Made by a program: the position numbers and the translations under genes. A stretch of 5,749 bases of DNA from Bacteroidales bacterium. GTDB lineage: Bacteria > Bacteroidota > Bacteroidia > Bacteroidales > DTU049. The stretch covers positions 1-5,749 of the forward strand of contig JASEGF010000143.1 of NCBI GenBank assembly GCA_030017935.1. The letters run 5' to 3'. The notes beneath the pieces were generated by a model. The model did not search any database. It was not told the DNA's origin and was given only the letters and a program-made list of their open reading frames with translations. Shown here piece by piece: positions 1 through 5,740 of this stretch. Each line of letters begins with the position of its first letter. Position 1 is the stretch's first letter.

Positions 1-904
1 GGGTTTTCATGGAGAGCTAACTGGTAGAGAAAATGTGTATCTCAATGGGGCTATTTTAGGCATGAAACGTCAAGAAATTAATAAAAAATTTGATGATATT
101 GTTGAATTTTCTGGTGTAGAAAAATTTATTGATACTCCAGTGAAGCATTACTCTTCAGGTATGCAAATGAGGTTGGCTTTTGCTGTCTCAGCTTTTCTAG
201 ATGCAGATATTATGCTCGTCGATGAAGTATTAGCTGTAGGAGATGCTGAATTTCAAAAGAAATGCCTTGGTAAAATGGATGAGGTTTCTAATACTGAAGG
301 TAGAACAATCATCTTTGTTAGCCATAACCTCAATGCTATTTCTAATTTATGCGAAAAATCTGCTCTTTTTGTCAATGGACATTTAGATACTTTTGATGAT
401 ACTGAAAAAGTAATTAACAAATACATAAATGAAATAGCCAAGTATGATACTTCTAAATATTGGAATAATATTAATAATGAAGTCGTTAAGCCAATTTCAT
501 TTAGAATTTTAGATGATGAAAATAATGAGAAATTCACTTTTACTAATAATGAAGATGTTTATTTTGAAATTATCTATGAGAAATTAACTGATGATGACAT
601 TTACCCTAATATTCACATTTTAACCTCTAATAATCAATATGTTTTGACTAGCATCATTGATAGAGATAGAGTACCAAAAGGCAAAGGTATCTTTAAAATT
701 TATGCTAAATTAGAAAAAAATCTACTCAATCAGGGCTTGTATTATTTGGGAATTGCTTTTACTGATTTAGACAAAAAGAAAGTTGAATTTTTCGAAAATT
801 ATTGTGTTAATTTCGAAATAGAGGATTTACCTGAAAACCGTAATTATCCATACTTTTATCCTCTTGCTGGCATCATTAGACGAGAGCTTATTTGGATAGT
901 ATAA
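1..904 (+). CDS. Polysaccharide/O-antigen ABC exporter ATPase, Wzt-like (5' end outside window)
   Basis: ATP-binding subunit of an ABC exporter that would move a lipid-linked surface polysaccharide (O-antigen or teichoic-acid-like glycan) across the inner membrane with a separate permease, which is not visible here. The frame is open from base 2, where it reads GFHGELTGREN, the conserved stretch of Wzt/TagH ATPases just after the Q-loop. The GTG at 35 is therefore internal, and roughly the first 90-100 residues with Walker A lie left of the window. Seen in order: ABC signature YSSGMQ (149-166), Walker B ADIMLVDE followed by LAVGD (203-244), and the H-loop SHN (His codon 323-325). From about 485 to the stop there is a beta-rich C-terminal domain of about 140 residues. 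In Wzt homologues this domain recognises the glycan's end, but its sequence is variable and specificity cannot be read. The C-terminal GIIRRELIW resembles the usual end of Bacteroidota members. The family is secure; the substrate is inference. Confidence 0.9.
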   Translation, partial: GFHGELTGRENVYLNGAILGMKRQEINKKFDDIVEFSGVEKFIDTPVKHYSSGMQMRLAFAVSAFLDADIMLVDEVLAVGDAEFQKKCLGKMDEVSNTEGRTIIFVSHNLNAISNLCEKSALFVNGHLDTFDDTEKVINKYINEIAKYDTSKYWNNINNEVVKPISFRILDDENNEKFTFTNNEDVYFEIIYEKLTDDDIYPNIHILTSNNQYVLTSIIDRDRVPKGKGIFKIYAKLEKNLLNQGLYYLGIAFTDLDKKKVEFFENYCVNFEIEDLPENRNYPYFYPLAGIIRRELIWIV

Positions 905-909
905 ATTTT

Positions 910-942
910 TTTGTAGTAGATACCATATATTTAATAATTTAG
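910..942 (+). promoter_or_regulatory. Possible Bacteroidota-type promoter for the response regulator
   Basis: TTTG at 910-913 and TAATTTAG at 935-942 (one mismatch to TAnnTTTG) are 21 bases apart, within the spacing known for the Bacteroidota housekeeping sigma factor. Transcription would begin near 948-950, giving a leader of about 25 bases before the ATG at 973. If real, the regulator can be transcribed separately from the exporter gene ending at 904, with no clear terminator between them. The DNA is so AT-rich that a chance match is possible. Confidence 0.35.
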
Positions 943-972
943 AAGAAAATTAATCATAAAAATTTCATTGCA

Positions 973-2133
973 ATGAGTAGAATATTAATAGTAGATGATG
1001 AGAAGTCTGTGAGAGAAACTTTGAGAGAAATGCTAGAATATGAAGGGTATGAAGTAGTGGAGGCTGATAGTGGATTACAAGCTTTAGATTTATTTTCTCA
1101 ACACTCATTTGATGTGGTTTTATGTGATATTAAAATGCCTGGAATGGATGGTATGGAGCTTTTAGAAAAAATTTTACAAAGTTATGATATACCAGTAATA
1201 ATGATATCTGGCCATGGAACTATCGATACAGCAGTAGATGCTATCAAAAAAGGTGCTTTTGATTTTATAATAAAACCATTTGATTTAAATAGATTGCTAA
1301 TATCCATACGTAATGCATTGGATAGATCTAATTTGATGGAAGAAACTAAAAGACTTAAAAGCAAATTATCAAAAAAATATGCTTTGATAGGTGAATCTGA
1401 TGTGATGAAAAAACTAAAAACAAATATAGAGAGAATTGCTCCCACAGATGCTAGAGTTCTAATAGTTGGTGAAAATGGTACGGGCAAAGAAAATATTGCC
1501 CATTGGTTACACGAGTTGAGTTCACGTTCCAAAGGTCCATTTATTGAGGTGAATTGTGCTGCTATACCTTCTGAATTGATTGAAAGTGAGCTATTTGGCC
1601 ATGAAAAAGGTGCTTTTACCTCTGCTATAAAATCTAAAAAAGGCAGTTTCGAGTTAGCTAATAATGGCACTTTGTTTTTAGATGAAATAGGAGATATGAG
1701 CTTAGCAGCTCAGGCAAAAGTTTTAAGAACTTTAGAAGAAAATAAAATCACACATGTTGGTGGTGAAAAAGAAATACCCGTTAATGTGAGAGTGATAGCA
1801 GCTACTAATAAAAATTTAGTAGAGGAAATTCAAAATAAAAGATTTCGTGAAGATTTATTCCATAGACTAGCGGTAATCATTATAGAAGTACCACCTCTTA
1901 GAGAAAGAAAAGAAGATATTCCTCTTTTAATAGATTATTTTTTGCAAGAGTTTAGCGAGGCTATGAAAAAACCTCCATTAACTTTCGAACCAGATGCTAT
2001 CGAGTATTTAAAAAAACTTCCTTGGCGAGGTAATGTCAGAGAGCTGAGGAATATTATTGAAAGGCTAATGATCCTGTGTGATGGCAAAGTAGGTTTAGAT
2101 GATGTCAAAACATTTGCTAATCCTTATTATTAA
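973..2133 (+). CDS. NtrC-type response regulator with sigma-54 AAA+ domain but no DNA-binding domain
   Basis: A 386-residue two-component response regulator. The N-terminal receiver domain (about 1-120) has the acidic pair D8/D9, phosphoacceptor D52 in CDIKMPGMDG, S79 and K101. After a short linker comes a sigma-54-interaction AAA+ ATPase (about 135-375): Walker A GENGTGKE (166-173), ELFGHEKGAFTSA (206-218), Walker B TLFLDEIGD (233-241), sensor I around IAATN (275-279), likely arginine fingers R292 and R298 in FREDLFHRL, and sensor II GNVRELRN (353-360). The ATPase residues look intact. Two things are odd. The sigma-54-contacting loop reads GAFTSA rather than GAFTGA. The protein also stops right after the AAA+ lid, without the Fis-type helix-turn-helix that makes typical family members 440-480 residues long. 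From memory, Bacteroidota have a widespread family of about 385-390 residues with this same shape, so this is probably not a truncation. It would activate sigma-54 RNA polymerase from solution or through partners. No partner kinase gene is in the window. The ATG at 973 starts the receiver domain exactly and has no Shine-Dalgarno sequence. Confidence 0.93.
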   Translation: MSRILIVDDEKSVRETLREMLEYEGYEVVEADSGLQALDLFSQHSFDVVLCDIKMPGMDGMELLEKILQSYDIPVIMISGHGTIDTAVDAIKKGAFDFIIKPFDLNRLLISIRNALDRSNLMEETKRLKSKLSKKYALIGESDVMKKLKTNIERIAPTDARVLIVGENGTGKENIAHWLHELSSRSKGPFIEVNCAAIPSELIESELFGHEKGAFTSAIKSKKGSFELANNGTLFLDEIGDMSLAAQAKVLRTLEENKITHVGGEKEIPVNVRVIAATNKNLVEEIQNKRFREDLFHRLAVIIIEVPPLRERKEDIPLLIDYFLQEFSEAMKKPPLTFEPDAIEYLKKLPWRGNVRELRNIIERLMILCDGKVGLDDVKTFANPYY

Positions 2134-2182
2134 AAGGTGATAAAATAAGGTTCTATAACGTTTATTGTGAGTAAATTATTTT

Positions 2183-2222
2183 ACCACAAAGAACGCAAAG
2201 TTATTACACAAAGTTCACAAAG
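2183..2222. repeat. Four CRCAAAG direct repeat units
   Basis: CACAAAG at 2185-2191, CGCAAAG at 2194-2200, CACAAAG at 2207-2213 and CACAAAG at 2216-2222. The units step by 9, 13 and 9 bases, so the array is two 9-base pairs separated by TTATT. The stretch resembles an interspersed repeat type I recall from many environmental genomes, but copy number cannot be judged from this window. The units are too short and too closely spaced for a CRISPR array. Confidence 0.6.
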
Positions 2223-2234
2223 TGTAGATTATTA

Positions 2235-2288
2235 ACCCTGACCTTTAGGTCAGGGTATGCCATAAAAAGGCATGGGCTTTAGCCCTGA
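2235..2288. repeat. Three back-to-back hairpins, REP-like palindromic element
   Basis: Hairpin 1 is 2235-2256, with a 9-bp stem (ACCCTGACC / GGTCAGGGT) and loop TTTA. Hairpin 2 is 2257-2273, with a 5-bp stem (ATGCC / GGCAT) and loop ATAAAAA. Hairpin 3 is 2274-2285, with a 4-bp stem (GGGC / GCCC) and again loop TTTA. They adjoin with no spacer base. In addition TCAGGG (2250-2255, in the arm of hairpin 1) can pair with CCCTGA (2283-2288), giving a competing fold around hairpin 2. No T-run follows on either strand, so this is not a textbook terminator. A REP-type mobile or structural repeat is more likely. Confidence 0.65.
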
Positions 2289-2307
2289 AAAACATATTTA
2301 TTAATTT

Positions 2308-2353
2308 ACTTTTCTTTAGTCAGCTACACAAAGAAAAGTTACAAAAGAAAAGT
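2308..2353. repeat. ACTTTTCTTT inverted repeat with an additional direct copy
   Basis: ACTTTTCTTT (2308-2317) and its exact reverse complement AAAGAAAAGT (2330-2339) form a 10-bp stem around a 12-base loop. A second AAAGAAAAGT lies at 2344-2353, 14 bases on, each right-hand copy being preceded by ACA. Either right-hand copy could pair with the left arm. Similar TACTTTTCTTT...AAAGAAAAGTAAC elements are, as I recall, common intergenic repeats in several bacterial groups; this is not verified here. Confidence 0.6.
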
Positions 2354-2383
2354 CTCCAATGAGGGAATAATTTTACAGAACAG

Positions 2384-2408
2384 AAAAATGTGTTTTAAAG
2401 TCATTTTT
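2384..2408. terminator. Weak AT-only stem-loop in the convergent gap
   Basis: AAAAATG (2384-2390) can pair with CATTTTT (2402-2408) around an 11-base loop, and on the + strand the right arm runs into further T residues. It could stop readthrough from the response regulator, but a seven-pair stem that is almost all A-T is weak and expected by chance in such DNA. Confidence 0.2.
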
Positions 2409-2422
2409 TATATAAATTTTTT

Positions 2423-3529
2423 CTAACCAGCTATTATCATAGTTTTCAATAGATTTAAATCTTTTATTTGAATTCCATTTTTAGTATATTTTATAATGTT
2501 GTCTCTTTTAAAAGATGATAATATCCTTACACAATTTTCATTAGACATACCAGAGAATTCAGCAATATCTTTTCTAGTTATTAAATTTGGTATGACATCA
2601 CTTTCAAAAACAGTTTGACTTAGATATAATAGTGTATGGGCTACTCTTCCTATTGTTTGCTTTAGTCCTCTAATGGCTAATTTTTCAAATACTATATTGT
2701 AGTTTTCGCATAGCCATTTAGTTACTTCTCTATGAAAATCTTTATTTTGCTCCATTAAGATAAAAAAATCATTTTTCTCAATTAAATAAATTTTACAAGG
2801 AGTTAATGTAACAGTAGTAAAATAAAATGATTTACCATACAAAGATGAAAGAGCTATAAATTCAAATGCTTTATTAACCATAAAACTCAATGTATGTCCT
2901 TTGCTATCTTCTACAAAAGACTTGCAATATCCTTCTGCTAACAAAATAAAGTAAGATGAGAACGCATTTTGCTTGCATACAGTTTCTCCTTTCCTAAAAT
3001 TTAGACATGTATGAAGTAAGCCATCTATTTGATCTACTGTTAAATTAAATGCTGAAAGCCAATTTACTAAATCTTTTGAATATTTATCTGATACTTTTGC
3101 ATTATAAATAGGTGTATACTCTTTATATGACATAGTTTCTATCTTCGCAATTGTGCTTAAATAGTCAGATAATCTAGAAATTAATAATTTTATAAAATCT
3201 TTTTCAGCTTTTGAAAATTCTATTTCGCTATTATCGAGCCCTTGATAATACAATACCATTTCACCTCTTGCTTCATTATCAACGATTATTGGCATTGATA
3301 TCATTTTAGACTTATCGATATTAGCTATTTCTTCTCCAAAATTAATATTATCATAAGTAATATGTATTTTTAGCAATTCTGAATTAGAAAAGTAATTAGA
3401 TATATTATTTATAATAAAATTGAAAATTTCTTGTGTATCATTGCTTTTATTTAATTTCTCATCTAAGCTAAATAAGAAAGTAAGATACTTATTATCTAGA
3501 TAACTATTAAGCCAAGATTGATTTTTCAT
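2423..3529 (-). CDS. Crp/Fnr-family transcriptional regulator with an N-terminal GAF-like domain
   Basis: A 368-residue cytoplasmic regulator, far longer than the roughly 200-240 residues usual for Crp/Fnr. Residues about 10-130 look like a GAF-type sensor: an amphipathic helix, beta strands (KIHITYD, MISMPIIV, GEMVLYY) and a closing helix EKDFIKLLISRLSDYL. Residues about 155-280 form the cyclic-nucleotide-binding-type barrel (FRKGETVCKQ, SYFILLAEGYCKSF, PCKIYLIEKNDFF), followed by the dimerisation helix. Residues about 290-368 are the winged helix-turn-helix, with LITRKDIAEFSGMS and recognition helix NENCVRILSSFKRDNII. The GE-x-G...R-S phosphate-binding signature of cAMP-responsive Crp is absent (FEFIALSSLYGKSF at 222-235). 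The six cysteines (175, 185, 202, 245, 274, 333) do not form an FNR-type N-terminal cluster. So neither cAMP nor an FNR-like Fe-S cluster is predicted, and the ligand is unknown. The start follows a promoter closely. Family is sure, the GAF assignment moderate. Confidence 0.87.
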   Translation of the reverse strand: MKNQSWLNSYLDNKYLTFLFSLDEKLNKSNDTQEIFNFIINNISNYFSNSELLKIHITYDNINFGEEIANIDKSKMISMPIIVDNEARGEMVLYYQGLDNSEIEFSKAEKDFIKLLISRLSDYLSTIAKIETMSYKEYTPIYNAKVSDKYSKDLVNWLSAFNLTVDQIDGLLHTCLNFRKGETVCKQNAFSSYFILLAEGYCKSFVEDSKGHTLSFMVNKAFEFIALSSLYGKSFYFTTVTLTPCKIYLIEKNDFFILMEQNKDFHREVTKWLCENYNIVFEKLAIRGLKQTIGRVAHTLLYLSQTVFESDVIPNLITRKDIAEFSGMSNENCVRILSSFKRDNIIKYTKNGIQIKDLNLLKTMIIAG

Positions 3530-3542
3530 ATTAATTTTTATG

Positions 3543-3550
3543 CAAATATA
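3543..3550 (-). promoter_or_regulatory. -7 element of the Crp/Fnr gene promoter
   Basis: On the minus strand this reads TATATTTG, a full match to the Bacteroidota TAnnTTTG box, 13 bases before the ATG at 3529. The -33 partner is poor: the nearest candidate, TTATG at 3573-3577, is 22 bases upstream. Transcription would begin only a few bases before the start codon, so the message would be nearly leaderless. Confidence 0.5.
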
Positions 3551-3587
3551 TAAAAAATTAATTGATGAAAATCATAAGTGATTTAGT

Positions 3588-3630
3588 TAATAAAAAGATA
3601 GCCGTGAAAAGCACGGCTATCTTTTTATTA
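3588..3630 (-). terminator. Strong intrinsic terminator of the secreted-protein gene, symmetrical
   Basis: A 19-bp uninterrupted stem (3588-3606 with 3612-3630) and a 5-base loop AAAAG. Its core GATAGCCGTG / CACGGCTATC is flanked by A5 on one side and T5 on the other, so it has the form of a terminator on either strand. It lies 22 bases after the stop of the minus-strand gene ending at 3653 and before the promoter of the Crp/Fnr gene, so it insulates the two same-strand genes from each other. Confidence 0.9.
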
Positions 3631-3652
3631 TATTACAATAAACTTGCAAAAA

Positions 3653-5596
3653 TTATTTTTTTACAATTTTCTTTGCACTAGTACCTGTACTGTTAGATAC
3701 ATTTACTATGTACATGCCAGCGGGTAAATTAGATAAATCGATAGTACAATGATCTTTACCATCTACTACAATAGAATATACTTCAGCTCCCATTATATTC
3801 ATTATTTTTATAGTATTAATACCTTTATTGATCAAATCAATATTTAATTGATCCGATACAGGATTAGGATAAATAGAGAAGTTTGCAGTATTTGTATAAC
3901 TAGTGATACCTTGTGGACCAATAATAACATCATTTAAAAGATAATAATCAATTCTATCATTTGAAGTATATGCACCACCTAAAATACCAACTGATAGAGG
4001 AACTTTTATATTACCATTACCTAAATCAAAACATTGGTCAGCTAAAAAGTGCCAAGTAGCTTGACCCTCAATATCAGTGTTCTTAGTTACATTAATAGTT
4101 TCTGAATAAGTATTGGTAGTAGCATCATAAACTTTTACAAATATATCAGGTATCATATTATTAAATTCATTGTCTGTTACACTTACATAAGAAGTATCAC
4201 TATCTTCCCAAGAAAATACAATATATCTACCATCTGGTGTACGACTCATTTGAGGACGAGCTGCAATAGTATAATCACCACCTGCATCAGAATAGAAAAT
4301 ATAATCATCACACCAAACTGTATCTATCAATGTAGCACCCCATCCAGTAGAGGTTTGATAAATATCAAATAATACACCATTCATATAAAATCTATCTACT
4401 AAATATGATAATGAATCAGGTGAATCACTCCAAGCTTTGGAAATATAACAAGCAAAATGTAAATTACCATTTTTGTCTATAGCTGCCTCTATGGGATTAT
4501 CAAAAAATGGACGATTAACTCCTGATGAGGCAAAATTTGTAACATGATCTACTATAGTGGGGATAGTTTCCCAGTTAAAAGTAATTTTTGTCCAAGTATT
4601 ACCGCCATCATTAGTTTGATATATAAATGGTTGAAAAGATAAAGGATCATTAGCATCTGGATTACGACCAACAAATACTAAATAACCATTAGTTCCATCA
4701 TCATCCATTGCTAAAGCAGGATAAATTAATCCATTAGGTAATCCATCTGTTGTAGCAAAGTCTGGTTCTACTGGTACTCTATTCCATATAACTGAATCTC
4801 CAGTAGCATCCCATTCACCTATGTTTACTACATAAAGAATTTTAGTATAATTAGTACCATTATCTTCATTTGCATCACCTAAAACAAAAAATTTATCTCC
4901 ACGTGATTGTAAAAATAGTCTATTAAATAAAGTCTGTCTAGTACTAGCTACAGTTGGATATAGTGTAGATTCAAATGGCAAAGGTTGATTATTTAAGCCA
5001 GTTCCATTTAATAATTCAGAACCATAGAAATCACCTCCCCATGTACCGCCTATAAGCATAGGACCAGTAACTACGATAGCTGCATTCTCATAACTTGTAT
5101 TACCAGAAGGATTATAAATAACTCCACTTGGATATCTGCCAGAATAATCACTTGTAGTAATAGGTAAGCTCCATGGTATCAATGTAGTGCTATCAAATGA
5201 GGTACCACCATTAGTAGATAATGATGTTCTAACAACACCACTACCTCCTTGATAAGTTGGGTCTTGTCTATAAGTAAAAGTAATAGTGTTTAGATCTTGA
5301 TTGGCACTCAAACAAGTCTGCTGTTCTAATAGTACTGAAAAAATATTGACAGAATGTCCCATCTTAGACATAGTTATAGCTCTTTCATTGTTATTTTGTG
5401 CTATTTTATTTAGTAATGGAGCTACTTCATTTTTATATGAAGTAAAAGAAATTTGTTTATCATTACATAATGAGATCTTGTTTACTTCGAAAGCATCTAA
5501 TTTTTTAGGTGCCACATTAGCACTCTTATTCTGAGCCATTAATAAGCTCACACTTACCATTAATACTAACGTTAAAATTGATTTAAATCTTTTCAT
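3653..5596 (-). CDS. Secreted beta-propeller-like protein with T9SS type A sorting domain
   Basis: A 647-residue exported protein. The chosen start is the ATG at 5594-5596, which opens a clean signal peptide, MKRFKSILTLVLMVSVSLLMA, probably cut before Q22. The frame stays open to a TTG at 5624-5626, but that codon lies inside the predicted -7 box, so it cannot be transcribed from this promoter. Residues about 90-560 are rich in beta strand, Gly, Asn, Asp and Trp and contain Asp-box (BNR)-like turns: STNGGTSF (127-134) and TNDGGNTW (328-335). A related phrase is RTPDGRYIVFSW (452-463). This suggests a sialidase-like beta-propeller fold, but no sialidase catalytic set was recognised, so no enzyme activity is claimed. 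Residues about 573-647 are the T9SS type A sorting domain: FSIYPNPVSDQLNI, then IKIMNIMGAEVY, then LPAGMYIVNVS and a basic KKIVKK end. The protein should cross the outer membrane by T9SS and be released or anchored at the surface. The gene is a single unit between its own promoter and terminator. Confidence 0.88.
   Translation of the reverse strand: MKRFKSILTLVLMVSVSLLMAQNKSANVAPKKLDAFEVNKISLCNDKQISFTSYKNEVAPLLNKIAQNNNERAITMSKMGHSVNIFSVLLEQQTCLSANQDLNTITFTYRQDPTYQGGSGVVRTSLSTNGGTSFDSTTLIPWSLPITTSDYSGRYPSGVIYNPSGNTSYENAAIVVTGPMLIGGTWGGDFYGSELLNGTGLNNQPLPFESTLYPTVASTRQTLFNRLFLQSRGDKFFVLGDANEDNGTNYTKILYVVNIGEWDATGDSVIWNRVPVEPDFATTDGLPNGLIYPALAMDDDGTNGYLVFVGRNPDANDPLSFQPFIYQTNDGGNTWTKITFNWETIPTIVDHVTNFASSGVNRPFFDNPIEAAIDKNGNLHFACYISKAWSDSPDSLSYLVDRFYMNGVLFDIYQTSTGWGATLIDTVWCDDYIFYSDAGGDYTIAARPQMSRTPDGRYIVFSWEDSDTSYVSVTDNEFNNMIPDIFVKVYDATTNTYSETINVTKNTDIEGQATWHFLADQCFDLGNGNIKVPLSVGILGGAYTSNDRIDYYLLNDVIIGPQGITSYTNTANFSIYPNPVSDQLNIDLINKGINTIKIMNIMGAEVYSIVVDGKDHCTIDLSNLPAGMYIVNVSNSTGTSAKKIVKK
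5534..5596 (-). other. Signal peptide of the secreted T9SS protein
   Basis: Residues 1-21 from the ATG at 5596: a basic start (MKRFK), a hydrophobic core (SILTLVLMVSVSLL) and an Ala-Gln cleavage region (MA/QNK). Cleavage after Ala with Gln next is common in Bacteroidota, where the exposed Gln is often cyclised. That last step is family knowledge and is not seen here. Confidence 0.85.
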
Positions 5597-5623
5597 AATT
5601 TTTATATTTTGGGGTTGTAATTG

Positions 5624-5654
5624 CAAATTTATATAAAAATTTTTAATTATACAA
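5624..5654 (-). promoter_or_regulatory. Bacteroidota-type promoter of the secreted-protein gene
   Basis: On the minus strand, TTG at 5652-5654 (-33) is followed after 20 bases by TAAATTTG at 5624-5631 (-7), both exact matches to the Bacteroidota consensus at ideal spacing. Transcription should begin near 5616-5620, leaving about 20-24 bases before the ATG at 5596. This is the best promoter in the window, and it excludes the longer TTG-start reading of the gene. Confidence 0.7.
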
Positions 5655-5732
5655 TTTTTTTAAATGTTTTATGCAAAATACAAACTAAAATAATAAATAG
5701 TTAGTTATGTTAATAAATTTTTACAACTAAAA

Positions 5733-5740
5733 AAGGAAGG
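5733..5740 (+). promoter_or_regulatory. Possible ribosome binding site of a divergent gene beyond the window
   Basis: AAGGAAGG ends 9 bases before the window edge and is the only strong Shine-Dalgarno-like run outside a gene. It would suit a start codon at or just after 5750 on the + strand. No coding sequence is visible and no clear + strand promoter was found in 5655-5732, so this is only a hint. Confidence 0.25.

Larger units (their letters stand above)
2134..2422. other. Convergent intergenic region packed with repeat-like elements
   Basis: This 289-base gap lies between the 3' ends of two converging genes and contains no credible coding sequence. It carries, in order, a cluster of CRCAAAG units, three adjoining hairpins and an ACTTTTCTTT inverted repeat with a further direct copy, each listed separately. 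The G+C-rich hairpin core contrasts with the very AT-rich flanks. From memory, each of the three sequence types resembles interspersed repeats common between genes in Bacteroidota and some other phyla. They may also help end transcription from both sides, but none is followed by a proper T-run. Confidence 0.75.

Noticed and set aside
35..37. GTG as the start of the exporter ATPase
   Set aside because: The frame continues upstream to the window edge and encodes conserved family residues (GFHGELTGREN), so this codon is an internal valine.
253..537. Open frame of 94 codons on the minus strand
   Set aside because: It lies antisense inside the exporter ATPase gene, whose motifs are clear, and its product resembles no known family.
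1182..1670. Open frame of 162 codons on the minus strand
   Set aside because: It is antisense to the receiver and AAA+ domains of the response regulator; the plus-strand protein is strongly conserved and explains this stretch.
2183..2353. Possible CRISPR array
   Set aside because: The repeat units are only 7-10 bases, with 2-6 base gaps and different repeat types side by side; there are no spacers of 30 bases or so and no cas genes.
2134..2422. tRNA or other structured RNA gene, suggested by the three hairpins
   Set aside because: The stems adjoin without the arm lengths, conserved bases or CCA-end acceptor stem of a tRNA; a repeat element explains them better.
5301..5307. TTGGCAC, resembling the -24 half of a sigma-54 promoter
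   Set aside because: No TTGC-type -12 half is found at the required spacing, and it lies inside a coding gene.
5301..5534. Open frame of 77 codons on the plus strand with a hydrophobic stretch
   Set aside because: It is antisense to the N-terminal part of the secreted protein, with no promoter or ribosome site before it.
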